This document shows, one piece after another, positions 17,608 through 25,974 of a stretch of 64,000 bases of DNA. Numbering within the stretch: position 1 is the first letter of the stretch; every line of letters begins with the position of its first letter. The stretch spans positions 372,001-436,000 of the forward strand of contig NZ_KB822578.1 of assembly GCF_000364605.1 (NCBI RefSeq). The letters are read 5' to 3'. The DNA comes from Nocardioides sp. Iso805N. GTDB taxonomy: Bacteria > Actinomycetota > Actinomycetes > Propionibacteriales > Nocardioidaceae. The notes beneath the pieces are model-generated. The model did no database searches, was not told the origin of the DNA, and was given only the letters and a program-made list of their open reading frames with translations. The translations under genes were made by a program, and so were the position numbers.

Positions 17608-17621
17608 TGACGTCAATGTCA
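17608..17621 (-). promoter_or_regulatory. TGAC-box operator, site 3 (dioxygenase gene)
   Basis: TGACG-TCAA-TGTCA, both arms matching, with the extended half ATCTGACG on the left. It is located just past the stop of the upstream SDR gene and 109 bp before the dioxygenase start. Confidence 0.6.
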
Positions 17622-17624
17622 CCT

Positions 17625-18365
17625 CTAGTCATACATCAGCCCGCCGTCGACGAGGAGCGGCACGCCGGTCACGAAGGCGGCCTGGTCGGAGAGTAGGAAG
17701 ACCACCGATCGGGCGACCTCCTCGGGGGAGGCGATGCGGCCCATCGGGATCATGTCGCTCCACTGCTGTTGAAGCTCGGCAGGGAAGGAGCGGATCCCCT
17801 CGGTGCCGACGGTGCCGGGGCAGACGGCGTTGACGCGGATGCCACGACGGGCGTACTGCAGGGCGACGTTCTTGGTGAGCCCGACGACGCCGTGCTTGGC
17901 AGCGGTGTAGGCCGCCATGCCGGGCGCGTTCTTGAGGCCGGCGTTGGACGCGATGTTGACGATGGATCCGCTGCCGCTCATCCGGCGCAGCTCCTCGCGC
18001 AGGCAGAGGAAGGTGCCCCGCAGATCGACAGACACGACCCGGTCCCAGGTCTCCACGTCCAGGTCGACGATGTCTCCCGGGTGGTCGGCGATGCCCGCGT
18101 TGTTGACCGCGAGATCGATGCCTCCGAGCACGCGAGCCGCATGGTCGAAGAGCGCGACCACGGACGCCTCGTCGGCGACGTCGCAGACGGTGGCGGAGGC
18201 GGTACCCCCAGCGGCCGTGATCAGCTCAGCGGTCCGTGTTGCGGCGCCCTCGTCGAGATCGGAGACCAGCACGCGTGCGCCCTCCTCTGCGAGGCTCAGC
18301 GAGATGGCACGGCCGATGCCGGCGCCAGCACCGGTGACGACCGCCCTCTTGGCGTTGAGCAACAT
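17625..18365 (-). CDS. SDR-family NAD(P)-dependent dehydrogenase
   Basis: Classical short-chain dehydrogenase of 246 residues. The cofactor motif TGAGAGIGRA is at the N-terminus, NNAG near 85, the catalytic Ser in IVNIASNAG and the Tyr/Lys pair in AAYTAAKHG. The C-terminus, TGVPLLVDGGLMYD, is typical of 3-oxoacyl or cyclic-alcohol dehydrogenases. ATG 18365 is chosen because AAGGAGA lies just before it. Two hairpins separate it from the binding-protein gene upstream, so it probably has its own promoter. It likely interconverts a hydroxy and a keto intermediate of the pathway. Confidence 0.85.
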   Translation of the reverse strand: MLLNAKRAVVTGAGAGIGRAISLSLAEEGARVLVSDLDEGAATRTAELITAAGGTASATVCDVADEASVVALFDHAARVLGGIDLAVNNAGIADHPGDIVDLDVETWDRVVSVDLRGTFLCLREELRRMSGSGSIVNIASNAGLKNAPGMAAYTAAKHGVVGLTKNVALQYARRGIRVNAVCPGTVGTEGIRSFPAELQQQWSDMIPMGRIASPEEVARSVVFLLSDQAAFVTGVPLLVDGGLMYD

Positions 18366-18423
18366 GTGGCTCTCCTTGTCGGTGAAGGTCATGCGTTGGG
18401 TCGTGATGGGACGGGAACAGACA

Positions 18424-18460
18424 GAGGTGGCCGTCATCCGGCGTGGATGACGGCCACCTC
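18424..18460. terminator. Hairpin with 16-bp perfect stem
   Basis: Arms 18424-18439 and 18445-18460 (GAGGTGGCCGTCATCC and its complement) enclose a 5-nt loop. It is one of two hairpins between the binding-protein gene and the downstream SDR gene, both on the minus strand. It probably ends transcription from the binding-protein gene. Confidence 0.7.
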
Positions 18461-18477
18461 TTCGTGACGCATTCGTC

Positions 18478-18500
18478 AGCTGCCGAGCTGCTCGGCAGCT
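18478..18500. terminator. Hairpin with 10-bp perfect stem
   Basis: AGCTGCCGAG and CTCGGCAGCT flank a 3-nt loop, 7 bp past the stop of the binding-protein gene at 18508. It stands in tandem with the larger hairpin at 18424-18460. Confidence 0.6.
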
Positions 18501-18507
18501 CAGCCGA

Positions 18508-19791
18508 TCAGCTGGTCGGCAGCGAGTAGAGCGTCGGGTCGGCCGGGACCAGCTGGTAGTCGGTCAGCGTGCCGTCGGCCTTGGCGGAGGCCAGGATGCC
18601 GTCGGCGCTGCACTCGTTGGGTGAGAGCGACATCTGCTTGCCGTCGCACTGGAACTTCGCGCCGGCCGCCAGCGGGTAGGTTGTCGCCGGGGCGGACTTG
18701 ATGGCCGCCGCGATCCCGCTCGCTGAGGTGTCGGTGACCTTGGCAGCGTTGAGGGCGTTGATCAGGCCGAGCATCGGCGAGTAGCCCTGGGCACCCAGGA
18801 TCGTGGCCTTGCCCCCGTCGCCGTACTTGCCGACGACCGCGTTGAAGAGCTTGGTCTCCGAGTTGGCCGGATCGAGGTCCGAGGTGGTGACGACCTTGAC
18901 GCCGGCGTACCCGCCGGGAATCGTCTGCGCCCCGGCTGCCGACATGCACTGCGAGATCGCGATGATCTGTGCCTTCGGGTCGACGGTCTTGATCGCCTGG
19001 ATCGCCGGCGTGCAGAAGCTGTCGTTGCCGAACACGTGGTAGAGGCCCGGCTTCCCGGCTGACGCGGCGGTGATCTGCGGCGTCATGTCGGCGGTGCCCG
19101 GCGGGACGGCGGTGACGGTGAGGTCGATCCCGGCGTTCTTGTAGAGCGCCGTGCCGACCTGACGTGCCGGGCCCTCGGCTCCGGGGACGGCGATGACGAC
19201 CATGTCGGCCTTGGTCACGCCGAGCTGCTTGCCCTCGGCGGCAGGGACGCCGAAGTAGGACAGGCCGTTGAAGAGCGAGAAGACGTAGGGCGCGGTGAGT
19301 GCGGACTGGGTGCTGGCGCTGCCCGCGACGAGCGGGATCTTGGCCGGCGAGAGCACCTTCACGGTCTGGTCGATCTCAGCCAGCGTTCCCTCCACCACGG
19401 CGGAGGCCCCGGCGGTGACCATCTGGTTGGCGCAGTCGGTGGCGGCGGCCGGGTCCTGGTGGGACTGACAGACCTTGACCACGATCTTGTGGCCGTTGAT
19501 GCCGCCGAGATAGGCGTTCGCGTAGGCCGCAGCGGCCTGGGCGCCCTTGTACTCGTCGGTGTCGTCCAGCGCCGCACCCTTGCCGTCACTGATCACGCCG
19601 ATCGTGACGGGCGATCCGGTCGCCGCGTTCGCGGTGCCCAGGACGGCGTCGCCGCCGTTCTTGGCGTTGTTCCCTCCGTCGCCGGCGCTCGCGGTGTCGT
19701 TGTTGCTCGAGCCGCAGGCGCTCACCGTGAGGGCCAGGACGGCAGGGAGCGCGACCCACCCGAGCCGACGACTCATTCTCGAAACGTGCAT
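18508..19791 (-). CDS. ABC transporter substrate-binding lipoprotein (LivJ/K-like), copy 1
   Basis: Extracellular solute-binding lipoprotein of 427 residues for the branched-chain-type importer. The signal peptide ends in a lipobox (LTVSAC, Cys about residue 24), followed by a Ser/Asn/Gly linker. The mature domain shows PVTIGVISDGKGAALDD, then CANQMVTAGASAVVEG and GVTKADMVVIAVPG, as in the Peripla_BP_6 fold. ATG 19791 follows GGAGAAG. It is transcribed alone, away from the permease genes at 9.8 kb. A second binding protein at 23.1 kb shares its architecture, suggesting two ligands for one importer. Confidence 0.9.
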   Translation of the reverse strand: MHVSRMSRRLGWVALPAVLALTVSACGSSNNDTASAGDGGNNAKNGGDAVLGTANAATGSPVTIGVISDGKGAALDDTDEYKGAQAAAAYANAYLGGINGHKIVVKVCQSHQDPAAATDCANQMVTAGASAVVEGTLAEIDQTVKVLSPAKIPLVAGSASTQSALTAPYVFSLFNGLSYFGVPAAEGKQLGVTKADMVVIAVPGAEGPARQVGTALYKNAGIDLTVTAVPPGTADMTPQITAASAGKPGLYHVFGNDSFCTPAIQAIKTVDPKAQIIAISQCMSAAGAQTIPGGYAGVKVVTTSDLDPANSETKLFNAVVGKYGDGGKATILGAQGYSPMLGLINALNAAKVTDTSASGIAAAIKSAPATTYPLAAGAKFQCDGKQMSLSPNECSADGILASAKADGTLTDYQLVPADPTLYSLPTS

Positions 19792-20116
19792 TGCTTCTCC
19801 TCTGCGAAAACTTCGCGGGCGGATGCGGTGGGCACCGCGGGTCAGTGAGGCCCGAACCTCGTTTTCGGCGGCGAGAACCTCGCTACCAAAAAAGAACAAA
19901 GCGTCAGAAACCCTGACGTGAGTGATCCTGACATGACGTGCATCACACTGGCAAGGGGTGGGGCGATTGTTGCGGGACAAAATCGTCCGGGCGACCCGCT
20001 TGAGTGCGGATCGTGCGGAGGTGCGCCGCCCATCGACGTTCCTCCGGGGTGCGCCAGTGCGCCTTTTCTTGCTCGCAAGAAGGGAACACCGGTGTCAGGT
20101 TGGCTGCCGGGAACGC
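19792..20116. other. 325-bp gap without a gene; small palindromes
   Basis: Upstream region of binding protein 1 and downstream region of the MaoC gene. It contains a TTCTTGC-TC-GCAAGAA inverted repeat at 20066-20081, ACACCGGTGT at 20086-20095, and degenerate TGAC half-sites at about 19914 and 19929 (TGACG-TGAG-TGATC and TGACATGACG). The half-sites are the only hint that this gene belongs to the same regulon. No open frame here looks like a gene. Confidence 0.5.
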
Positions 20117-21103
20117 TCACGCGAACAGTGCGACGAACCGCCAATCGAGCACCGGCCGAGCCTCGGCGGCCCCGGCGTGGGCGGAGACCAGCGAGCGCAG
20201 GTGAAGGGCAGTGCCCTCCGCCAGGGGTTGGGCGGCGATGACCTCGATCAGGCTGGTCAGGGTGTCGCCCTCGGTGACCGGTCCGGTGTGGTCGCACGAC
20301 TGCCAGCCCAGGACGGTGACCAGTTCGGGGAAGGCGCGGGTGGCCTGTGCGAGGGCGAGGCTGATCGTGTGCCCGCCGTACACGAGGCGCGTGCCGCTGA
20401 CGCGCTCGTCGTGATGGACGGCGGCGATGTTGAGGGTCAGGCGTGCCAGCTCCGGGGCGGAGGAGACGACGTCGCCGGAGACCGCGAACCGCTCACCGAC
20501 CAGCTCGGCTGCTGGTCGCGTCCCGGGCCGGCGGAGCGGTGCGAGGTCCCAGCCGTCCGGCACTGTCCAGGTCGGGTTCGTGGAGGGGCCGATCGTGGAC
20601 AGGTCCTGATGGGGGATGGTGCGGTCGGGGTCAGGCGCCCCGCCCAACGGCAGCATCGCGCAGCGGTAGAAGTCCAGAATGGCGCGATCGTGCTGATCGA
20701 CGCAGGTGACCCGCAGGGCGGCGAGCCCCGTCGCTGCACGGCCCGGCCGCTCGGCGTTCTGGCGCAGCCCGACCACCTCGGCGCGGGTGCGCAGCGTGTC
20801 CCCGACATGGGCCTGGCGATGGAAGCGCAGGCCGCGGTAGAAGAGGTTCGCCTTGACGTGGTGGGTCGCCAGCGTCGACTGGCCGATCGCGACGTCCCAT
20901 GCCAGGGCAGGACTGGCCAGCGGCGCCGCGGCCCCGGTCACCCTGCTGGAGAGCGGGTGGTCCAACGGCAGACGGAGGCGCTCGCCGCTGATGGCGCGGT
21001 GGGTGCTTGCCAGGCCGTCGGTGAGGGTGAGCGAGGGTGCGGAGTCGAAGCTCATCCCGACCTCGAGCTCATCGAAGTAGGGTCCGCCGACCTGCGTCGT
21101 CAT
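20117..21103 (-). CDS. Double hotdog MaoC-like enoyl-CoA hydratase/dehydratase
   Basis: A 328-residue protein with two hotdog halves. The first (about 1-150) includes HVKANLFYRGLRFHRQAHVGDTL and the second (about 195-328) includes YGGHTISLALAQATRAFPELV and HTGPVTEGDTL. This matches the MaoC/FAS1-like dehydratases that hydrate enoyl-CoAs in side-chain degradation. ATG 21103 follows GGGAGG. It is divergent from the acyl-CoA dehydrogenase/nitroreductase pair, with two TGAC-boxes between them. The hydration step directly follows dehydrogenation, so the divergon would encode consecutive reactions. Confidence 0.78.
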   Translation of the reverse strand: MTTQVGGPYFDELEVGMSFDSAPSLTLTDGLASTHRAISGERLRLPLDHPLSSRVTGAAAPLASPALAWDVAIGQSTLATHHVKANLFYRGLRFHRQAHVGDTLRTRAEVVGLRQNAERPGRAATGLAALRVTCVDQHDRAILDFYRCAMLPLGGAPDPDRTIPHQDLSTIGPSTNPTWTVPDGWDLAPLRRPGTRPAAELVGERFAVSGDVVSSAPELARLTLNIAAVHHDERVSGTRLVYGGHTISLALAQATRAFPELVTVLGWQSCDHTGPVTEGDTLTSLIEVIAAQPLAEGTALHLRSLVSAHAGAAEARPVLDWRFVALFA

Positions 21104-21137
21104 GGGTTCCTCCCGTCGCGGAAGCGCGTCAAGAAGA

Positions 21138-21151
21138 TGACGCACATGTCA
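21138..21151. promoter_or_regulatory. TGAC-box operator, site 4 (MaoC side of divergon)
   Basis: TGACG-CACA-TGTCA, both arms matching, 35 bp before the MaoC start on the minus strand. Confidence 0.6.
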
Positions 21152-21192
21152 CACGATAGGGGACAACTGGCTCAATTCACGGTCAGAACGGT

Positions 21193-21207
21193 TGACCATG
21201 GATGTCA
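21193..21207. promoter_or_regulatory. TGAC-box operator, site 5 (acyl-CoA dehydrogenase side)
   Basis: TGACC-ATGGA-TGTCA followed by GAT, the 5-bp-spacer form, ending 20 bp before ATG 21228. It overlaps the expected -10/start region. Confidence 0.55.
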
Positions 21208-21227
21208 GATTGCGACAGGATCGCCGC

Positions 21228-22382
21228 ATGAGCGACCTCAGCCCCGAAGAGTCCTCCCTCGTCGCCCTCGTCCATGACTTCGTCGATCGCGAGGTCAAGC
21301 CGGCCGTCCGCGACGTCGAGCATGCGAACGAGTACCCCGAGAAGTGGATCGAGCTGATGAAGCAGATCGGCATCTACGGGCTCGCCGTGCCGGAGGAGTA
21401 CGGCGGTTCACCTGTCTCGATGCCCTGCTACGTCCGGGTGACCGAGGAGCTCGCACGTGGCTGGATGAGCCTCGCCGGCGCGATGGGTGGCCACACGGTG
21501 GTGGCCAAGCTGCTCGTCCTGTTCGGCACCGAGGATCAGAAGCGCACCTATCTGCCGCGGATGGCGACCGGCGAGCTGCGCGCCACCATGGCCCTGACCG
21601 AGCCCGGCGGTGGATCGGACCTGCAGGCCATGGCCACGGTGGCCCGCCACGACGGCGACGAGCTGGTCATCACCGGCGCCAAGACCTGGATCAGCAACGC
21701 GCGCCGTTCTGGCCTGATCGCGCTGCTGTGCAAGACGGACCCCGATGCCACGCCTCGGCACAACGGCATCTCGATCGTCCTGGTCGAGCACGGTCCCGGA
21801 CTGACCGTCTCGCGCGACCTGCCCAAGCTGGGCTACAAGGGCGTCGAGTCGTGCGAGCTCTCCTTCGACGGCTACCGCACGCCGGCCGCGCAGGTGCTCG
21901 GTGGCGTGGAGGGTCACGGGTTCGGGCAGATGATGAAGGGACTGGAGACGGGACGGATCCAGGTCGCGTCCCGCGCACTCGGTGTCGCCGCAGCCGCTCT
22001 GGAGGACGCGCTGGCCTACGCCCAGGAGCGGAGGAGCTTCGGCAAGCCGATCTACCAGCACCAGTCGATCGGCAACTATCTCGCCGACATGGCGACCAAG
22101 CTGACAGCGGCGCGGCAGCTCACCCTGTATGCCGCCGAGCAGTACGACGCAGGCAAGCGCTGCGACATGGAGGCGGGCATGGCCAAGCTCTTCGCCTCGG
22201 AGACGGCGATGGAGATCGCGCTCAACGCGATGCGGATCCATGGTGGCTACGGCTACTCCACCGAGTACGACGTCGAGCGCTACTTCCGCGACGCGCCCCT
22301 GATGATCGTGGGCGAGGGCACCAACGAGATCCAGCGCAACGTCATCGCGAGCCAGCTGGTCGCGCGCGGAGGCCTCTCCTGA
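21228..22382 (+). CDS. Acyl-CoA dehydrogenase
   Basis: Acyl-CoA dehydrogenase of 384 residues with the standard three-domain fold. The FAD loop is ALTEPGGGSDLQAM near residue 125, WISNARRSG follows, and the catalytic glutamate sits in VGEGTNEIQRN near the C-terminus. RIHGGYGYSTEYDVERYFRD is also conserved. TTG 21192 and ATG 21198 are in-frame alternatives, but ATG 21228 gives the normal family length and has CAGGA before it. The nitroreductase gene begins at its stop codon. It is divergent from the MaoC hydratase. Confidence 0.9.
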   Translation: MSDLSPEESSLVALVHDFVDREVKPAVRDVEHANEYPEKWIELMKQIGIYGLAVPEEYGGSPVSMPCYVRVTEELARGWMSLAGAMGGHTVVAKLLVLFGTEDQKRTYLPRMATGELRATMALTEPGGGSDLQAMATVARHDGDELVITGAKTWISNARRSGLIALLCKTDPDATPRHNGISIVLVEHGPGLTVSRDLPKLGYKGVESCELSFDGYRTPAAQVLGGVEGHGFGQMMKGLETGRIQVASRALGVAAAALEDALAYAQERRSFGKPIYQHQSIGNYLADMATKLTAARQLTLYAAEQYDAGKRCDMEAGMAKLFASETAMEIALNAMRIHGGYGYSTEYDVERYFRDAPLMIVGEGTNEIQRNVIASQLVARGGLS

Positions 22383-23059
22383 CCCGCTCGCGCGAGGCCG
22401 CCGTCCTGCTGGACCTGCTGACCCGTCGCTACAGCTGCCGTGCCTACCTCGACCGTGAGGTGCCCCGCGCCGACATCGAGCGGATGCTCGCTCTCGCGCG
22501 ATTGACGGCGTCGTGGTGCAACACCCAGCCGTGGGAGCTCCATGTCACCGGTCCTGCCGCGACCAGGCGACTCGCAGAGGCCCTGGGCCGCGCGGCGCGC
22601 GCGGGCGTGCGAAGCGCCGACCTGCCGTGGCCGGCCGCCTATGAGGGTGTCTATCGGGAGCGGCGGCGGGAAGCCGGATACGGCCTCTACGCGGCGGTGG
22701 GGGTGGCACGTGACGACGCCGAGGCCCGCGCGCGACAGGCGATGCTGAACTTCGAGTTCTTCGGTGCGCCCCACACCGCGATCATCACCTCGGATCGCGA
22801 CCTGGGCACGTACGGCGCCGTCGACTGCGGCGCCTACGTGGCGAACCTTCTGCTGGCCGCGGAGAGCCTCGGGATCGCGGCGATCGCCCAGGCCGCGATC
22901 GCATCCGTGTCAGGCGTCGTCCGCGAGCAGCTGGCACTACCCGAGAGCCGGGTCGTGGTCTGCGCCGTGTCGTTCGGGTATGCCGACCACGATCACCCGG
23001 TCAACGGCTTCCGCACGACGCGGGCGAGCCAGGACGAGACCATCCACTGGGTCGACTGA
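22379..23059 (+). CDS. Nitroreductase-family FMN oxidoreductase, apparent CTG start
   Basis: FMN-dependent nitroreductase-fold protein of about 226 residues. The N-terminal YSCRAYLDREVPRADIERML and NTQPWELHV motifs bind FMN; CGAYVANLLLAAESLGIAAI and the C-terminal VSFGYADHDHPVNGFRT are also typical. No ATG, GTG or TTG lies near the expected N-terminus. A CTG at 22379 overlapping the previous stop has a perfect GGAGG at 22368-22372, 6 nt upstream. The first in-frame ATG (about 22483) would remove the FMN motif. It may reduce a quinone, enone or other double bond; there is no evidence for a nitro substrate. Confidence 0.78.
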   Translation: MTRSREAAVLLDLLTRRYSCRAYLDREVPRADIERMLALARLTASWCNTQPWELHVTGPAATRRLAEALGRAARAGVRSADLPWPAAYEGVYRERRREAGYGLYAAVGVARDDAEARARQAMLNFEFFGAPHTAIITSDRDLGTYGAVDCGAYVANLLLAAESLGIAAIAQAAIASVSGVVREQLALPESRVVVCAVSFGYADHDHPVNGFRTTRASQDETIHWVD

Positions 23060-23077
23060 GCGTCGCGGCCGATCGAG

Positions 23078-23115
23078 GGATGCGGGCCTCGCGCCACGGT
23101 GCGAGGCCCGCATCC
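23078..23115. terminator. Bidirectional terminator, 15-bp stem
   Basis: GGATGCGGGCCTCGC and its complement around an 8-nt loop fill the gap between the convergent nitroreductase (ends 23059) and binding-protein (ends 23116) genes, abutting the latter's stop codon. Confidence 0.75.
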
Positions 23116-24384
23116 TCACTTCGCGAACAGGGAGCTCGCGTCGATCGGGGAGTAGGTGGTCGGCGTACCGTCCGTCGCCAACGTGGTGATCTGCGCGCCG
23201 ACCGAGCAGATCCCTGGCAGACCCGGAACGGCGGTGCCGTCACAGCTGAACGTGAGGCCGCCGCCGACGGGCAGCTTGACGTCCTTGGCATGCGTGATGG
23301 CGTTGGCGACGACCGTCGGGGTGACAGCCCCTGAGGTGACCCCCGCCATGATCCGCGCGAACCCGAGGACCGCGCCGTAGCCCTCGACCGCACCGGAGTC
23401 GGTCGCGTTCGCCGCGGCGGTGTCGGGGGAGTAGCGCTCGAGCACCGCCCGGTAGAGCCGGTACTCCTCGTCGGAGGGGCTGAGGTCGCTGATCGCGGAC
23501 ACGGTCACCCCGCGCCAGCCGCCGGGTATCGAGGTGGCGGAGGCCTTGTTCACGCACTGCGCCACGACGTACTTCCTGCCGTCGAAGCCGAGCGACTGTG
23601 CTGCCTTCAACGCCCCGGCGCAGATCGCCGAGTCACCGAACACCAGCAGGGCATCGGCGTGGCCGGAGAGCGCGCTCCCGATCTGCGGGCTGAGGTCGGC
23701 CGTGCCCGGGTCGACCGGCACCATCGTCATGCCCACGCCTGCCTTGGTGAAGGCGGCCTTCCCGATCGAGTCGACGCCCTGGATCACCGCCGGGATGTTC
23801 ATACCGATCACGGCGACCTTGGTGACGCCCTGTTGCTTGGAGTAGGCGGCGAGGCCGCCGAGGAAGGACGCGATGCTGCCCGTCATGCTGTAGGCGCCGG
23901 GCGTGGTCAGCTCGGGCGAGGTGGTGCCGCTGAACGCCAGGTAGGGGATCCCGGCCTTGGTGACCACCGGGACGATGGAGGGCCCGACGCCCGTCAGGTC
24001 GTTGAGGACGACGGGAACGCCGTCCTTGACCATCTGGTTGGCGCACTCGGTCGCGGTCGCAGGGTTCTGCTGGGTCGTGCAGATGTCGAGCGAGATGGGG
24101 TGCCCGGCGACGCCGCCCAGGTGCTCGTTGACGTACCTGACCGCAGCCTCGGCGGTCTGCTGCAGGGCGGTGAAGTCGATGGTGCTGCTCTTGCCGTCGG
24201 TGATGTAGCCGATCTTGAGCGGTGCGCCGGTCGCGGCCTTGGCGGGACCGAGGACGGCTGGGTCCGACGTCGGGTCGCTGCCCGAGGACGTATCGCTTCC
24301 GCACGCGGCGAGCGCGGCCGCCGCGACGAGGCACACGGCGCCCGCCGCGATCCGTCGAGACAGGGGAGTGGCTGAGATGGTCAA
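23116..24384 (-). CDS. ABC transporter substrate-binding lipoprotein (LivJ/K-like), copy 2, TTG start
   Basis: Second solute-binding lipoprotein, 422 residues, with signal peptide and lipobox ALAAC, then APLKIGYITDGKSSTIDF. Later blocks (CANQMVKDGVPVVLNDLTG, GVTKVAVIGMN) parallel those of copy 1. The start is a TTG at 24384, fixed by a perfect AGGAGG 5 nt upstream on the minus strand and by the signal peptide. It is the last gene of a four-gene operon with a small unknown protein, an enoyl-CoA hydratase and a thioesterase. That ties transport to acyl-CoA metabolism. Partner: the Liv permease/ATPases at 9.8-13.4 kb. Confidence 0.88.
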   Translation of the reverse strand: MTISATPLSRRIAAGAVCLVAAAALAACGSDTSSGSDPTSDPAVLGPAKAATGAPLKIGYITDGKSSTIDFTALQQTAEAAVRYVNEHLGGVAGHPISLDICTTQQNPATATECANQMVKDGVPVVLNDLTGVGPSIVPVVTKAGIPYLAFSGTTSPELTTPGAYSMTGSIASFLGGLAAYSKQQGVTKVAVIGMNIPAVIQGVDSIGKAAFTKAGVGMTMVPVDPGTADLSPQIGSALSGHADALLVFGDSAICAGALKAAQSLGFDGRKYVVAQCVNKASATSIPGGWRGVTVSAISDLSPSDEEYRLYRAVLERYSPDTAAANATDSGAVEGYGAVLGFARIMAGVTSGAVTPTVVANAITHAKDVKLPVGGGLTFSCDGTAVPGLPGICSVGAQITTLATDGTPTTYSPIDASSLFAK

Positions 24385-24418
24385 GCGAACCTCCTGGTTG
24401 GGTGTGTGGCTCCGAGGC

Positions 24419-25108
24419 TCATGCGAATCGGTCGGGCATCGCCTGCCCCCACTCGCGAGAGCCCGCCTCGCCGCGCGCCCAGCGGGGGACGACGAAGATG
24501 CCCTCGGCCTCCACGGTCGGGCCGTCCGCGTCGACGAGATGGCCGGCGACGAACGTCTTGAATCCCTCGACGCGCTCGATCCAGCCCTCCGCACGCAGCG
24601 TGCCCAGAGGGGTGCCGCGCCGGTAGCGCAGGGTCAGGGTGCCGGTCATGCCGGGCTTGCCGCCCGCGGCGGCCGCGTCGCCGAGGATCTGATCCAGCAG
24701 CAGCGCCGACACCCCGCCGTGCACGAGGCCGGAGGGCCCCTCATACGCGGCGCCGAGGTGGAACTCCGCGCTGACCCGGCCGCTGTCGTCGTACTCGATG
24801 ACGAGCGGAGGAGCGATCGCGTTGCGCACCCCGACCACGGGATTGCCCCAGAAGCGCGCGCTGCCGGCGGCGACCCGTTGCCCGTACGAGCCGGGCATCT
24901 GGCGCGCCTGCAGCCGCGCTGCGATCGCCGCGATCTCGCGGTGCGCGCGACGCAGCTCGTCGTCGTCGACCTCGGTGCGGACGGTGGCGTCGACCAGCTG
25001 GCGGATGCTGTCGGTGAGTGGCGCCAACAGCGGACGGTGGTACTCCGGGACGACGGCGTCGGGCCCTGCGACCGATGGACGTGCCGCGACCTTCTCGGCG
25101 TCCCTCAT
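24419..25108 (-). CDS. PaaI-type hotdog thioesterase
   Basis: A 229-residue hotdog protein. About 75 N-terminal residues are predicted helical and unassigned; the C-terminal domain has the PaaI active-site block GPSGLVHGGVSALLLDQILGD, with the Asp/His region of acyl-CoA thioesterases. It would release CoA from stalled intermediates. ATG 25108 overlaps the stop of the enoyl-CoA hydratase gene (ATGA), and the binding-protein gene follows 34 bp later. Confidence 0.82.
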   Translation of the reverse strand: MRDAEKVAARPSVAGPDAVVPEYHRPLLAPLTDSIRQLVDATVRTEVDDDELRRAHREIAAIAARLQARQMPGSYGQRVAAGSARFWGNPVVGVRNAIAPPLVIEYDDSGRVSAEFHLGAAYEGPSGLVHGGVSALLLDQILGDAAAAGGKPGMTGTLTLRYRRGTPLGTLRAEGWIERVEGFKTFVAGHLVDADGPTVEAEGIFVVPRWARGEAGSREWGQAMPDRFA

Positions 25109-25935
25109 CGACCCTGCCAGATCGGGTCACGCCTCTCCGCGAAGGCGCGCGGGCCCTCCTTGGCGTCCTCCGACCGGGCGATGAGCGGCAACAGGCTGCT
25201 GGTCATCGCCCAGCCTGCGGCCTCCCTCGGGCGGCTGCCATCGGGCTCCTGCGCCAGCGCGATCTGCTTGGTGACCTGGACGGACAGGGGTGCGTTGGCG
25301 GCGATCGCGGCCGCGAGGTCGAGGGCTGCGGTAAGGACATCCGCGGCCGGCACCACCCGGTTGACGAGGTGGAGCGCCAGGGCCTCGGCGGCGCCGATCG
25401 GCTCGCCGGTCAGGAGCAGTTCCATCGCCACCACCGGGGGCAGCTTGTCGATGAGCCGGAAGGCTCCACCGGCCCCGGCGACCAGGCCGCGCTTGACCTC
25501 GGGCAGACCGAAGGTGGCGGTGTCCGCCGCGACGACGAGGTCGCTGGCGAGGACGAGCTCGGTGCCGCCGCCCAGCGCCGGACCGTTGACCGCTGCGATG
25601 GTGGGCTTGCTGATGGCATGGCCGACGTAGCCGGCGAGCCCCCAGGCCTCCCGGCCCTCCGGGATGACCCGCTCGCCGCGGCTGAGCGCCTTCAGGTCCG
25701 CTCCCGCACAGAACGCCTTGTCGCCGCTGCCGGTGAGAACGACGACCCTGACGTCGGGATCCTCGTCGGCTCGAGTCAGAGCGTCACCGACCACGACACA
25801 CATCTCGGCATTGACGGCGTTGCGCGCCTCGGGCCGGTTGAGGGTGATGACCATGATGTGGTCGCGGACCTCGATCAGGGCCGGGGGAGCGAGCTCGTCC
25901 GCCGTCGTCGCGCCGGCGGTCTGGTCCAGGGTCAT
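25105..25935 (-). CDS. Enoyl-CoA hydratase/isomerase (crotonase family)
   Basis: Crotonase-fold protein of 276 residues. The oxyanion-hole segments are KAFCAGADLKAL and NGPALGGGTELVLASD. Both glutamates used by true hydratases are present (GGGTELVLA and FGLPEVKRG), so it is probably a competent enoyl-CoA hydratase. ATG 25935 follows GAAGGAG. Second gene of the minus-strand operon, after the small unknown protein, and translationally coupled to the thioesterase. Confidence 0.9.
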   Translation of the reverse strand: MTLDQTAGATTADELAPPALIEVRDHIMVITLNRPEARNAVNAEMCVVVGDALTRADEDPDVRVVVLTGSGDKAFCAGADLKALSRGERVIPEGREAWGLAGYVGHAISKPTIAAVNGPALGGGTELVLASDLVVAADTATFGLPEVKRGLVAGAGGAFRLIDKLPPVVAMELLLTGEPIGAAEALALHLVNRVVPAADVLTAALDLAAAIAANAPLSVQVTKQIALAQEPDGSRPREAAGWAMTSSLLPLIARSEDAKEGPRAFAERRDPIWQGR

Positions 25936-25974
25936 GTCGTCTCCTTCGGGGTGCTCGCGGGGGTGAGCGGGTGG

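Noticed and set aside
22379-23059. Calling a frameshift to repair the missing start of the nitroreductase
   Set aside because: A CTG with a perfect Shine-Dalgarno at the right place explains the gene without assuming an error.
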